NCBI GenBank assembly: GCA_002633005.1
Contig: NMRA01000137.1
Coordinates: 372,001-436,000, forward strand
Direction of reading: 5' to 3'
DNA length: 64,000 bases
Origin: Phoronis australis
Lineage: Eukaryota; Phoronida; Phoronidae
The position numbers and the translations under genes are program-made. Positions 36,606 to 48,007 of the stretch are shown here, one piece after another. How positions within the stretch are numbered: the first letter of the stretch is position 1; the number at the start of each line of letters is the position of its first letter. The notes under the pieces are model-generated. The model had not been told where the DNA came from and ran no database searches. It was given only the letters and a program-made list of their open reading frames with translations.

Positions 36606-37458
36606 AGTCCATCATTGTCTTCACCGACTGAAACGTGTTTCCAGTGAAGAGCACACCACTGGACATGGTTAAGTGGACCTCCGGCATACCACGGACAGAG
36701 GAACAACTGTCCCACTTGCCAGAGTGTCCCGTGACACACTCCCACTGGATGGTGACCTGAGCACCCAAACTGCTTACATTGTGTCGTGTGACTCCCTCGC
36801 CACACACCTGGCACCTTCTAAATAGCTCCAACACTTTAGACAAGTCCACAATAAACTTATCAAAGTTTGGCTCACCGATCTGTTCACTGGACGACGAACT
36901 GTCCTCTTCACTGGGTGTCGAACTGGGCCTGTAATCACTCCCACTACTCAATATCGCTGCAGGGCTGCTTAGAGGCTCTGGGCTGGAGAAAACAGCACAG
37001 GGCGAATCACTACTGGTTCCAGGAATTGCACGCTCTGGGGTACGTTCGGAGGCACGGGTGACAGTAGATGAAGTGCCTCCACTGGCTCCAGTCACTGTAC
37101 TGGCCACAGCTCGCGAGGCTTCTCGCTTCAAAAACGCACTTCTCGGGGGTGGCGACGGGGCACTGCCGGGAATCAACACAGACGGAATGGCATCCTTCTT
37201 CAAGCGTTGTTTCGCGGGGACCTTCATCAGTTCAGCGTACAAATCCCTTTCGTAATCGGACGGCAGAAAGTGCTTGCCACACACACGGTAATTCTCCACT
37301 GCTTTGTACGTTGCGTGGACGGGTAACGCTGCGTTCTTCACACGAACGAGCCAAGTACGGCGAAGTGTGTCATCCATCGGAAAGCGATGCAAAGGCACTC
37401 CCAAAGCGCGCGTGAGCCGATAATTACTACATCCCGGTACGCAGCAACAGTGTGGCAT
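36529..37458 (-). CDS. THAP-domain transposase of the Kolobok element, N-terminal part (309-aa open frame)
   Basis: The frame starts MPHCCCVPGCSN at 37458. A THAP DNA-binding domain fills residues about 4-95. The C2CH zinc ligands are C6, C10, C60 and H63, with the invariant W36 and P27 and a terminal AIPSVL box at 90-95 matching the family AVPTIF. A Ser/Thr/Pro-rich linker (about 98-195) follows. Next is a second cysteine-rich module (about 205-255, CQVCGEGV... then W-x-C-x-T-G-H...W-x-S-C) and the VLFTGNTFQ motif typical of this transposase group. The last residues are out of frame: an A8 run at 36584-36591 marks a frameshift, and the genuine continuation lies in the frame at 36363-36605. 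In an intact element the protein would bind the terminal repeats and cut at TTAA. This copy may still make a THAP-only binding protein. Confidence 0.88.
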   Translation of the reverse strand: MPHCCCVPGCSNYRLTRALGVPLHRFPMDDTLRRTWLVRVKNAALPVHATYKAVENYRVCGKHFLPSDYERDLYAELMKVPAKQRLKKDAIPSVLIPGSAPSPPPRSAFLKREASRAVASTVTGASGGTSSTVTRASERTPERAIPGTSSDSPCAVFSSPEPLSSPAAILSSGSDYRPSSTPSEEDSSSSSEQIGEPNFDKFIVDLSKVLELFRRCQVCGEGVTRHNVSSLGAQVTIQWECVTGHSGKWDSCSSVRGMPEVHLTMSSGVLFTGNTFQSVKTMMDFGKVKFFFENNIQQHSEFLFNTSCQ

Positions 37459-37591
37459 GTTGACTGACTAGTAAATGAAAGCGAACGACGACGGAACTTA
37501 ACACAACCGAGGTAGAACAATGACTGACTCGGCAGCTCTCACAGTCAGACTATGTGAAAATAAATTGGCGGGAAGCGCTTGCCTCCTAAAA

Positions 37592-37603
37592 CGTCACTTC
37601 CGG
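37592..37603 (-). promoter_or_regulatory. ETS/CRE-like composite motif in the right terminal repeat
   Basis: CGTCACTTCCGG is the reverse complement of the left-arm motif. It sits about 140 bp upstream of the THAP start codon at 37458, which suits a proximal promoter. The same motif is kept in the related element at 5.4-6.3 kb. Confidence 0.45.
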
Positions 37604-37727
37604 AAAAGCGGACGAATAATTAATAAAATTACGAAATGCTGTAATTAAGTGAAAAATATGTCTAGGATAACTAACCAACCTTATTTTAGCTCAAAATGAC
37701 ATGGAAAAAGGTTGCCTTCGCCTTTAA

Positions 37728-40700
37728 GAATTTTATTAGTTTATTTTTAAGTAAAAGTTTGTAAGTGGTGGAAATCAATAATCGAACGACTGATTAATCC
37801 TTTTTGTGTGTTTTGGTGTTGAAATATAACCCATCAGCAACAAAGTACTAAAACTCTCTTTCAAAAAGAAACCCGAATATCTGAACAAAATATTTTCTCA
37901 CGTTGAAATTTGAGCCATCCTATTCCTCAACGTGGGCGTTCCTGAAGGTTCATCAGGTACCAGACTTGTTTTCAAAAATGGCTCAAATTAGCATTTGATG
38001 TTCCCACAACTACTTGGAAGTCAGTATTTAACATTTGTTGAAAGTAAGTGTTTCACAAAACTAAAAACGGGAAATTTATTTATAGTGACATTTTACTGTA
38101 GTTTATATCGATAGTGAGCTTGTTGTTGCGCGGAATTTAAAGTCATACTGCGCGCGTACATCCTGTCGGCGCACGATTAGCGTGACGTATCTGTTACAGA
38201 GAATTCATACACGAGATTGTTTGATACTGGTCACTCACTCATCAGCGCCACCAGTAGAAACGGGTGTGCGATCAGTAAACATTACTTCATTTTTAAAGTC
38301 ATAGTTTTAACACTCAGAAATAAAGTTTATCAAACATACGAGTGAACAGATGAACTACCAGCGTAAAAACAGACGGCCGCTTTCGTGGCATCTCCTTGAT
38401 CCTGAATTGGCTCACTCGAATCATGCAAATCTAAACTCCAGCGAGCGCACGAATAGACTTTTGCTATCCGTACGAAAATCAATAATTCCACCCTGCACGA
38501 CACCGCCCGTGAACACGTACATGAATTGAAATTGGTAATGCCTTCGGCTTTTGAAGCTTTTTTCACAAAAATATTTATTCAGTCATGTCTAGATGTTTTA
38601 TTTTGTTTGAGAAAACCAGAAAAGTAATCGGTTGGAAAATTTGCTAATTGGTATAGAGGCCATTAAGTCTTATGGTACATGCACTTGTACACCTGTTTCG
38701 ATTTCATAGAGGTCAGCTGATATACAATTTATCAGATCAAAAACACACCGCTTAAATCTAAACCTTGTTTGTAAACCGGCTCGCGTCTTCACCATACTTA
38801 CGCGCCCAGAACACCATAGACATTTCGATGACTCAAGTAAGTTCACTGTGGACATTTCAACGCTTGCTTTCTGTTGAGATTTTTAATTGAAAGCTCATTA
38901 AGGGTTGCTGTTATGGATATTCGATACTCGGTTTTCTTTTTAAAGTTCAGACATATATACTCATGAGTTGACAGGTGTACATGTATGTTGACAACACCTG
39001 CGCGCCTTCATTTCGATGTCGAACTGCTGAAAATCGCCGTCGTCTTCTTTGTACATGTATAGCTCGAGCTATTTTTGTTTTCACGAAGACTATTGGGTCG
39101 CTGTTTGACTGACTGTACATTTTCTTTCCTCTAAACTAAACAAAGATTAGGTAGTGAATGAACCTTGTCGTTTTCGACTAACAAAATCTTCTTGACAGCA
39201 ATTCATCTAAAACATGGAAATCCTCTTCATATTGAACAGTCGAAATGAGTCATTTGATGTAAATAAAGTTAAGTTCAAATTCACGTATTCCGTATTGTCA
39301 ATGTGTTTTACGTTTGTAACATGGGTCGGCTGCCTGTTACGGGAAGCAAGTCTTTTGTAATAGGGAACTTTCTACGTAGTGCTCTTTAACGTTCCGCGAC
39401 TTTTGCTGTATTGACAAAGACGAGACGTAATTTATTTCATTTTGAGACGTTTGGTATTATTGTGTGAATCGTTTGACAATCCAATAGCGCAACATTGGCG
39501 GTTTTGGGTCATGATGCTCGGAAAAAAATAAGAAAACGCTATGAAACATCTTACTGCTATGTCTCATTAAACCCGTGAATATTTAAATTTATCGCAAGCG
39601 CCACCCAGTGTCTTCCTGGAGAACTGGGTGTACAAGTATAATCAGGAAAAGAAACAATTTGTAAATAAATTGAGATTTTAAAGAATTCACCACAGCTGAC
39701 ACAATTGAAAACAAGTGTAATCGTATAAAATTTCTAGAAATTCCAAATAACGTTATTGATAGTGAAATAATCAAATAATAAAAACTGTGCTTTGTTTCAT
39801 TACGTTAACGACGAAATATAACCATTTACGTAAAGATAGTCTCGCAAAACGAGACTTTTGTGAGATTGTAATGATAACTGGTTCTCGGATGGTTTCCGGC
39901 TCACTGAAGGACCCTATATTTGCATATTCACAATTTAATGAGAGTATGCATATTTAAACCCACGTAGAACGTTGTCCACCAACTACCCTGTTGCCATTTG
40001 GCACAAGGTGTAATTCACCCTGTATCTGCTGTATCGGAAAATGGCTATTGGCTTCAACCATTCACGGTACTACAGAGAACACCTATTAATGATTAAACAG
40101 AGTTGGAAGGGCTAAAAAAATTCGCCAAAATCTGTTGTTTTTTAATGTAAAATATTTTGTTACCCGAGATAACTTGTTTCTAGGTGAATCGCATTCTCTA
40201 TCGTCACACTTAAAATTTAGTGACGTATTAAATATGGTTAAATAATCTAGTTCATATTTTTGGCAATACATTGTAAGGTAATGACATTTGAAAAAGTGAA
40301 ATAATGCTTCGAAGTACTTCCTGTTTGATTTGAACTGATAGACAGGTTGCTTGTGGTGATCATGGATATTCAACCCTTTTCAAAGTAGTGTCTGATATTC
40401 AGTTAGTCACTGGACATTCATAATAGTATTCCAAACATTAATGTTGCTTTGCTATTTGTAATTTAAAGGTATAAGTGGACGCAAAAATACGCGGACAAGG
40501 GATCTGTCGCTGTCATGATCCGAGCAAACATGGTGAAGTCATCATGTCGTGAAGTTATTTTAATCAAATCATGAAATCACGGGGCACAAGTGGAAAAATC
40601 ATTTGATAGTAGCCTGTATATAGAGTACATGTACTCGAATCATTTAGGCAAAGTCATTCTACCAATGGGTCTAACTTAATTAGGTTAAATGTAATTTTTT

Positions 40701-42650
40701 ACAAGCAAGACGATGGGTTTCGGTGCAGAATCCCGGCCTCTGAGTTTGCAAGCAAGGGTGCATAGGCAGATTCAGAAGGAGAGGGGGGGGGCAATGTAAC
40801 TGCTCTTCACTTTGAGCACGACCAAAATAAGCCTATCGTTTACCGTTGGAAACGCGACGTGTTAATTTATCATCAGCCGTTAGCCGTAGCAAATTAACTC
40901 AGGGACCATGTACAAGACGAGACACGCATTATTTGTTTTCCAACGAGTGGTGTTCATCTCAGACACTTTTCCTGTGGGTTGTTCGAAAACCCTCTCGACT
41001 CCAGACCCCACAACCCCCACAACCCCCACGACCACGGCCCACAACCCCCGCGACCCAGTCTCTACACAAGCTTGACTGGATGTGAACATAGAACAAGCGT
41101 TGACTTGCAGAACCAACGAGACGGGCCTTGAGCTCAGCTGACTTTTCCCTGTTTTTTTGCAAATGAGAGAGTCGATTCGGCAAGTTTGAAAGCCAAGACC
41201 AGAAAAAAACAACGCGACCAAATCAAATCAAAGACCTGTCAACGTTACAAATGTCGTTCCCGGCAAAGTGTATTCGTCTCAATTGATCTTCAGTGAATGA
41301 TAGGTTCAAGCTTTTTCTGGGAGAGTGCGAGGAACCGACGAATATGTAATTTCTTCAGTAAATACAATTTGAAAAAAAAAATTTAACTAAAAAGTATCTC
41401 AACGTTGCATGGAGTATGTCGTAAACGCTGATAATAAAAATATGAAATCATGTCCATTCGGTTTAAACTTGCACCCTACCTAAGGCCCATTGGTAGCCGC
41501 TCGTGGAACTATTTCCGTGACAACGATGTCATGCGTGCTTGAAGCACATACAATGCACACGCATCAGGCCGATTTAACCGGTGTGTTATTCATACTGTGT
41601 GAATACAATAGGACAGCAACGTAAACAAAACTCGGCGACAGTAGAAAAATGCACTAGGAAAAGACACAACCACAACTTTCCGATCATTCGCATTTCTTGT
41701 ACATGAATTAAGCACCGATTTGTCAGTACAACAGACCACAAACTATATCCCCATTTACACTTCCTCCATAAGTCATGCCAGTTTGTTTACGTAAAGCGCC
41801 TGCTGTTGAGAATTCTACCTGTCAATCAGAAACGCCAGTGTAGACAAATTTCCCGAGGAACATTAAATGATACCTGCGTGTTCTCTACCCCCTAGCGGAC
41901 ACGCAGGAAACCAGCGAGAACAGACTATTGAACTCGGTAATTTCCCAAACAAGCAAATGGTACCATCAGAAAACTGAAATTAGTTTAGATTACTCAAAGC
42001 CGACTGCCGGACCAAAATCGTCTTGTATGCGTTTAAGCGGCTTTTGAGAAACAAGGACTGAAACCTTGACTGAAATTGATGAAGGCGGTCGCTTTTTTCT
42101 TAAAGTAATGATTCGCAGGTTTCAAAATGAGCCGAGGCACAGACCACTAACTGCTTATTTGCCGTGCTAACTCGATTACGTCTTAACAAGGATACCGATC
42201 CATTATCGGTATGAATAAATTCTGGCACCTAATTTACATACCCAGCATAAAATTATGTCACTTTAATAATTAAACAATCGTGCTGTCGTATCATTTGCTG
42301 ATTATGTTGGCACGCGGCAAAGCGTAAACAAGTTGAAGCAAACGTCGATATAAGGCTGGTTGTTGGTCGATAGAGACCTTGTATTTCATAAAGGACTTAA
42401 ATGCAGTGATTTACTGCAAATCAACGGCTTAAGGCCGTATTTGTCTAACAATTACGAAAGTATTGGGTTTTGTTAGCTTCCGAGGAACAAGTCTGAATAA
42501 AAATCTCCTCAGAAAATCAACTTCAGCGTGCCACCTAACTCCTTCGCCCAGAAGGTGTCGCATGATACTGTCGATATTGAGTTATACGCCGCTGCACTAC
42601 GAAGCTGTCGGTTTCGCTCGGCGTTTCCGTTATGACGTGGTTATACCGCT
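37728..42650. other. Upstream flank of the mGluR exon; 5' UTR exon and promoter not located
   Basis: Contains the C-rich tract at 41.0 kb, a G-run at 40785, a 9-bp-stem hairpin CCTGCGTGT / ACACGCAGG at about 41873-41909, and unrecognised short frames. A non-coding first exon of the receptor gene should lie here or further left, but I cannot point to it. Confidence 0.4.
41000..41056 (+). repeat. C-rich low-complexity tract
   Basis: Imperfect repeats of CCCCCACAA / CCCACGACC (for example ACAACCCCCACAACCCCCAC). The overlapping frames on both strands (40846-41085 plus, 40880-41221 minus) owe their length to this tract and have no recognised domain. Confidence 0.7.
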
Positions 42651-42680
42651 TTTGACTAACATTTGAGTCATTTCTTACAG
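42651..42680 (+). promoter_or_regulatory. 3' splice site preceding the mGluR start codon
   Basis: A branch-point-like CTAAC at 42656-42660 is followed by TTTCTTACAG ending at 42680. The ATG lies 27 bases further on. This implies at least one upstream non-coding 5' UTR exon, whose position I cannot identify. Confidence 0.7.
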
Positions 42681-43187
42681 AGGAGATGAACTGATTCGGA
42701 ATCGGTCATGGATCGTCTGCTGCCAGTTTCGACTGTGTGCTTTCTTTTGATGTTGACATTCCTTGAACTGTCACTGGCAGACGACAAGAAAGTCAAGACC
42801 AATGGCAACATTATTTTTGGCGGACTTTTTCCCATGCACGAAAAGGGACCCTCCGGAACAAGTTGTGGAAATCTCAAGGAGGAAAAAGGAATTCAGCGTA
42901 TGGAAGCGATGATGTACGCCGTGGATAAAATTAACGCAGACGACAATTTACTGCCAAATATCACCATAGGAGTACATATCCTCGACACCTGCTCTCGGGA
43001 CACGTACGCTCTTGAACAGTCAATGGATTTCATCAAGTCAAAAATATCGAGTCTCGACTCGACTGAATACGAGTGTGCGAACGGAACACGGCCGATTTAC
43101 ACACCTTCAAAACCAGTGGTTGGTGTTATTGGTGCTGCCTCGAGTTCGGTTTCAATTATGGTGGCAAACATTCTTCGGCTTTTCAAG
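42681..43187 (+). CDS. Metabotropic glutamate receptor, first coding exon (partial gene)
   Basis: This exon encodes the first 160 residues of a class C GPCR of the mGluR family, a presynaptic or modulatory glutamate receptor at the plasma membrane. Translation starts at 42708 (MDRLLPVST). Residues 1-24 form a signal peptide with a hydrophobic [14 protein letters not shown] core, followed by the amino lobe of the ligand-binding (ANF-receptor) domain. Family motifs are [11 protein letters not shown] (37-47), GIQRMEAM (61-68), [15 protein letters not shown] (91-105) and [20 protein letters not shown] (137-156). C53 and C95 match the conserved lobe-1 disulfide. N84 (NIT) and N125 (NGT) are possible glycosylation sites. 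K60 and R64 align with the Lys74/Arg78 pair of mGluR4, and ILDTC plus [11 protein letters not shown] also favour group II/III, probably group III. The exon begins after TTTCTTACAG (acceptor ends 42680) and ends at AAG|GTTAGT, phase 0, just before the expected IPQ motif. The remaining receptor (rest of the Venus flytrap, Cys-rich and 7TM domains) was not found downstream. Confidence 0.93.
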
Positions 43188-43196
43188 GTTAGTGCA
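43188..43196 (+). promoter_or_regulatory. 5' splice donor of mGluR coding exon 1
   Basis: The AAG|GTTAGT donor interrupts the reading frame after ...LRLFK. In known mGluRs the next residues are IPQ(I)SY. Here the frame instead runs into unrelated residues and a stop at 43218-43220, which fits an intron. The position is inside a conserved block, so this is a true exon end and not a truncated gene. Confidence 0.85.
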
Positions 43197-43538
43197 TCTT
43201 TTTCTCTTTTCTGTTCTTAGCCAAATCCAAGAATATTCCGAGCTCACCTTATTTTGACCATGTCCGGAATTCATAATATATACAGCCTATTTTAGCTTTG
43301 ACCGTTTGAGATTTGTACTTGCAATGCACCGTGCTTATTGTTGCGGAAAACCCCTCCTGTTGGCCAGTCGTCTCTTTCATGAAAAACTGACTCGAGACTA
43401 AATCATCAATTTGGTCTTACGCTTCCACTTAACAATTACTGAATAAAAGTTTTGTCATGTACCTAGAAATAACAGAGTCACTAAAAGTTATAATGGGTAT
43501 ATTCTCAGAGACTAGTATTTTTGTGGAGTGAAATTTAA

Positions 43539-43767
43539 CAGAGGCGGATCTACAGGGGGGTTCGGGGGATTCAAACCTCCCCTCGGGACAGGATCGAAAA
43601 TAAAAATTGAAAAAATTTCGCCAGAAATACGAAGTCAGCTACTAAAAACCACAAAAAATCTTACACGGGAAAAAAACCTTCCGACCTTCCCTGCGCTCGG
43701 CGCTAAGCGTCTTGGATTCGCTCGAATCCTAAACCTCCCCCTGACTCAAAAAGTACATCTGCCACTG
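43539..43767. mobile_element. 229-bp MITE with CAG...CTG ends inside the presumed mGluR intron
   Basis: The left end is CAGAGGCGGATCTACAGGGG and the right end is GTACATCTGCCACTG, with a perfect 5-bp duplication TTTAA at 43534-43538 and 43768-43772. It shares the CAG-x-GGCGGAT terminus and 5-bp duplication with the 17187 copy. The plus-strand open frame across it is a by-product of the element. Confidence 0.8.
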
Positions 43768-43772
43768 TTTAA

Positions 43773-45962
43773 TTATTTTTCATAAATAGATCTTTAGAGT
43801 GTAAGATCAATTCTCTAACTCGAGTCGTAAGCCACCTTTCATGAAAGAGACAACTGAAAGCATTAAAGCTTCTGGCTTGTTTAACTAACGTCGAGACTGT
43901 ACGATGTTTTACGATCGAGACTTACGACAGTCGTACTGTACGTTTTGGCGCAAGTCTCCGTTAGGCTCTGTGTGAAAAGGGTCGTAGAAATGCGACATTT
44001 TTGTGAAACAGGTGCCCTGTGTGCAAAGGTGGATCCAAGATCTCGCAACTGGGACCCAATTACAGTTTTCAGATACTGTCGCAGGAGGCTGTTCCCTTTA
44101 TATCCGCTAGTAGTTGCTACGATCTCATGTGAATACGAAAATCTTTAACTGAGATTAAAGGCGACAATTTCTGTCTTCTACTGTCGAACTCAATCAAGAT
44201 TAAGTTATGGCCGGATTTATGGAAATCGGGAGCAATTTCATCTTGGAATTCAACCCTGTATTCAAATTATGGTTTTGTAGCCTATAACTTGCGGATACAT
44301 CCGGCGTGTTGAAGGGTGTTTTAAAAAGCATTGCTTCAGCGTCGGAAAATAATTCGTGGAATTGTGTAATCAAAATATCCATATTTGTTATTGCGTTATT
44401 CATGCCTTATAATTGTGAATGTGACGTGTCTTTAAGTGTCATCACTTTGGATGTCGGCAAATAAGCTCACGAAGCATTTTCCACAGTGACTGAGTAATTG
44501 ATAATATAATTCTTTGTGCAGAGATAAGATAGTGGACAGCTTTGCAATAACACATTTCAATAATATTAGAAAATGTGAAAAATCAAGAGCTTCACAGATT
44601 CAGGTGCTATGCATGCATAGCGTGGACGCATAACTGGTCACATAGCGTAAACTAGTACTTTCAAGCCTGGGGATCGCAATCGGGACCCTTTGCGATCCGT
44701 GGATACTAAATGAGTCATCGGGACTTTAGGTGGAACACAGAAATCGGACTTGCCCAAGCCGAGTCGGTGAAGATCAATGTACAACTATCCAACATCACGC
44801 ACGATATGCCCTTCAAACAAAAGTCTTGTTGAATTTCTGAGTTCCACAGGTTCCGATGGTCCAGTCATTGGAGTAGAACATATGCACGGATTGCAAGGGG
44901 TCTGGGTTTGAGAGTTTGTCCCGTCTGCACCTTCTGGACCTTTGTGAAGAATACGTTCTGAATTCTCTTTCTTGAGATATGGCGGTAACAGTATTTTCAA
45001 TGTTGAAATTCAAATTTTCCATTGTGACATTAAACATTACATCAATGACAACAAATTTTACTGTCGCCTATTGATGCCAGTCCAATTTACACTTAAAATT
45101 TCCTTCTTGAGACATCGTCCCAAAGACATTTTCGAAATCGAGCTCGCAAATTTATCGCTATGATCTTGACAGTGACGTGAAGGCCATTGTTTTTTCTCGC
45201 TTCTGTATAGCACGTGTTATGATCCGGAAACACCCCCCTCCCCCAAACCGAAAACCGTGTCTACATTCTCTAACAATAATTGCGAATCACATTTTTCCGG
45301 GGAACCCAACTGAATTATTTCGTCATTTTTGATGCGGCATGCGGCTTTAGCGATTTTTATGTGGGTCAAAGTAATGATTTGATTTGTTGCATAAGATACG
45401 AAAAGCTCTGATTATTTCCAATTTTAGACGTCCTATTCCCTAAACTAGCTTCTAGCAACTTAAATTCTCTAAATGTTATCCACAGTGGGCAAATCTTCCT
45501 TTTTACCTTTTGGATTTCTTTGGAATTGGAACTAAATAACACTTGTCATTTTTCATGTCTTAAATTAACCACCACGATGAGGTCGTTGGCATTTAACTGA
45601 CAATGTTTCAGATTTTTCCGAGAACACAGTGATTGCCAGGACAGGCGGTTTCACGGATTGTTCTTAGAACGGATAACAGATAAATCTTTTTTTCGATTCA
45701 TAACATTTTATCAATTCCGTATAAAATGAAGTTTAATCGCTCGCCAAACTAAGGTCCAGAAAAGTTGAAGACGCCAGTTGATGTGAATCGTACAACCCAT
45801 ACCTCATGCGCTTAGAGAATTGAATGTATTGCCTCTTTCTAATGACGCCATGGCAAGGTGTGGTGACAATAAGTTTCATTTGATATTGTGAATTTGTGGT
45901 CTGTGTACTCAAAGTCGGCATAACGTACGTGTTAATCAATTTTTAAACAGTTCCACATATTA
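43773..45962. other. Presumed mGluR intron, nothing identified
   Basis: Short frames only. A perfect 16-bp palindrome GCTATGCATGCATAGC lies at 44606-44621. No acceptor followed by an mGluR-like IPQ-SY segment was seen. Confidence 0.4.
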
Positions 45963-47210
45963 TTCAGAGGTCCAGGCTTTCAAGCGTTCCTGCTTTTCCC
46001 ACTTTTTCCTATTTTTGGCCGGTTCCTACTTTATCCTATTTTTCTGAAATTCCTAATATTTCCTTCTTTTACCTACTTTTTTTTTCTCATTGCTCTAAAC
46101 TTTCCGTCTAAGTTATGTTTTTGGAGTGGTGAGTATTCGTTTTAACGTTATCAGGAGCAGCACACGAAGGACTTCCTCCAGCAGAAACGATGCTAACCAA
46201 GAGACTATGATGTTGGAGAGCCAGCGGGACTTTTTTCACACTTTTGAGTTCGTAATTCTATTGCAAATCCCCTACCATTGAAGGAAAGGGGCATCTTAGT
46301 TTGCACAATCCTGGGCTTTGGTCCCTGAGGGGGGGTCCAAAAGAGGACCCAGTAACCCATTTAGTTAAATTTTCGTGTGCAACATCCGTTTCAATTTTAT
46401 TTCATTCCAAACACCACTCAAATTAAAATGATGCGACTTAAGACTGCGGTTATTGTTTAAGACGCCTACTAATTAATGACCAATTAACTATTTATTTAAA
46501 CTTATAAGTGCAACAAAACGTTTTCCAAAAGATAGTTTAGTAACTCTGAACACCATATTCACAACGTTTTTTCATGGGTTTTGCAGATAACACGGGGTGT
46601 TTGGACCCTACGGGATAACAAGACCTGCAAAAATGAATTTGGTTTCTGCTATAGATAAAACATTTGAAATGAACAAAAATAAAACTTAAGACATAAAAAA
46701 TCCTGGTTATTAATTAAGACTCTTATTAATTAACAACCAATCGACGATTTATTTAAACTTTTAAGTGCAACGAAATTTCCCAGAAGATAGTTGAGCAACC
46801 TTGGACACCATAGTCACATCTGGATACCCAATTATTCCTAGGGTTAGTAGATAAGACAAGGGGGCTGTTTGTACCCCAAGGGACAATAAGACACTGTTGT
46901 AGGAGGGGAACTTGTTATAGAAGGATCTGAACATAAAAGAGGCCCAAGCTTCACGGAGCATTTTGAGAGGGAGTCGTTGAAACGAGAGCTACCCGTCTTT
47001 CTCACCAAGGATTGGTTGAGCAACTTCTGCAGTCCACTTCTAGATGGAAGGGAAGTGCATTTGGGGGGTGATTTGAGATTGCACTCGGTACTTCATTGAA
47101 GATGGGAAAGTATGCACAGAATCAGTTCTATCTCTAAATTGTAATCACTTGGAAGCCGACACCAGTGTCATCCTTCATATTATTTAGGTAGACACGTCCA
47201 CACCTGACGA

Positions 47211-48007
47211 CATGGTCACAAGAGCTTCTGACACCGACATTCAAATTTTGCTCCTACACCATTCTCATTAAGTTGGAGGTTGGGACAATAAGACAAGTCC
47301 ATCTGCGTTATTTGAATGTTACTAAGATTGCTACTGTGATAGGCCAAGCTATGTGTGCTGCGCTCCTCATCGTATCCGCGTCCACTGGATGTGACTATGT
47401 CTGTGCATTTGTAAGGTAAGGAAGGAATAGACCATATGCAATCGTGGTAAAAAGTGATAAATTCCAGAAAGCTTTTACTTCATTGTGCCGTGATATCTCA
47501 ACAGAAGAAGTGGTCATAATTTCCCAAGATTTTGTTTGTGTGTCGTACAGAGCAGGGAAATTTGTCCCACTCAACAGGCATTGGTTCAACATAGTTGGCA
47601 AAACCTACATAGGAAAGTCAATGCTAAGCACCCATTTGAGAAGCTTAAAAGCATCGAGGGCAGCAGTATTGCACCGTGTGAAGCTGAACTACCACTTCAC
47701 ATGTATAGAAGTGCATTTGTTGCTAGAGTATGTGGTAGTACTCACCTCTAAATCTTGCACAAAATACCCTTCACCGGGTGCGAAAATGTTGACAACGAAT
47801 TTCGCATCATTTGATTCAGTGGAGAACAGATGCCCACTGCGCTTATTCAAGAGGTTCAAAGCAAAATGGAGCCAGACGACAATGGTAGCAATGGTGAAAC
47901 AGGTGATGATAAAGACAGTAGACGAAGACAGTGATCCTCTACCAAAAGAAATGGAATCATCTGATGAAGATAGTGACGACGATCACAACTTAGATATTTG
48001 CAGTTAA
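47211..48007 (+). pseudogene. Decayed transposon ORF with TGCDY...AFV motif
   Basis: Frames in sequence order read RASDTDIQILLLHHSH (about 47223-47270), RYLNVTKIATVIGQAMCAAL (about 47307-47366), then STGCDYVCAFVR (about 47380-47415) and KSDKFQKAFTSLCRDISTEE from 47450. After a further shift comes FEKLKSIEGSSIAPCEAELP, and near the end an acidic SSDEDSDDDHN tail stopping at 48007. DTDIQILLLHH, TGCDY and the PPCEAEL-type segment match a repetitive protein family I associate with invertebrate transposons, whose biochemical role I do not know. Several stops and frame changes show it is dead. The longest open piece is 187 codons (47444-48007), only parts of which are in the original frame. Confidence 0.55.

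Larger units (their letters stand above)
35783..37723. mobile_element. Kolobok-type DNA transposon, internally deleted, with TTAA target duplication
   Basis: A 1.94-kb element is bounded by TTAA on both sides (35779-35782 and 37724-37727). The ends are near-identical inverted repeats of about 160 bp, starting AGGCGAAGGCAACCTTTTTC and differing at only a few positions (left 35783-35941, right 37565-37723). TTAA duplication plus a THAP-domain transposase define the Kolobok superfamily. Two genes converge on the centre: a minus-strand THAP transposase and a plus-strand protein with a P2X7-like cysteine cluster. Both are cut off where they meet near 36390, so the catalytic core of the transposase is missing and the copy is non-autonomous. 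The high similarity of the ends points to a fairly recent insertion. Confidence 0.92.

Noticed and set aside
40755-40800. GGCAGATTC...GGGGGGGGCAA as another CAG/GGCGGAT MITE
   Set aside because: Only one end resembles the family; no matching right end or target duplication was found.
40846-41221. Overlapping Pro-rich and Gly/Val-rich frames
   Set aside because: Length is due to a C-rich simple tract that keeps several frames open.
44155-44170. TTAAAGGCGACAA as a Kolobok terminus
   Set aside because: The match stops after eight bases and there is no inverted partner nearby.
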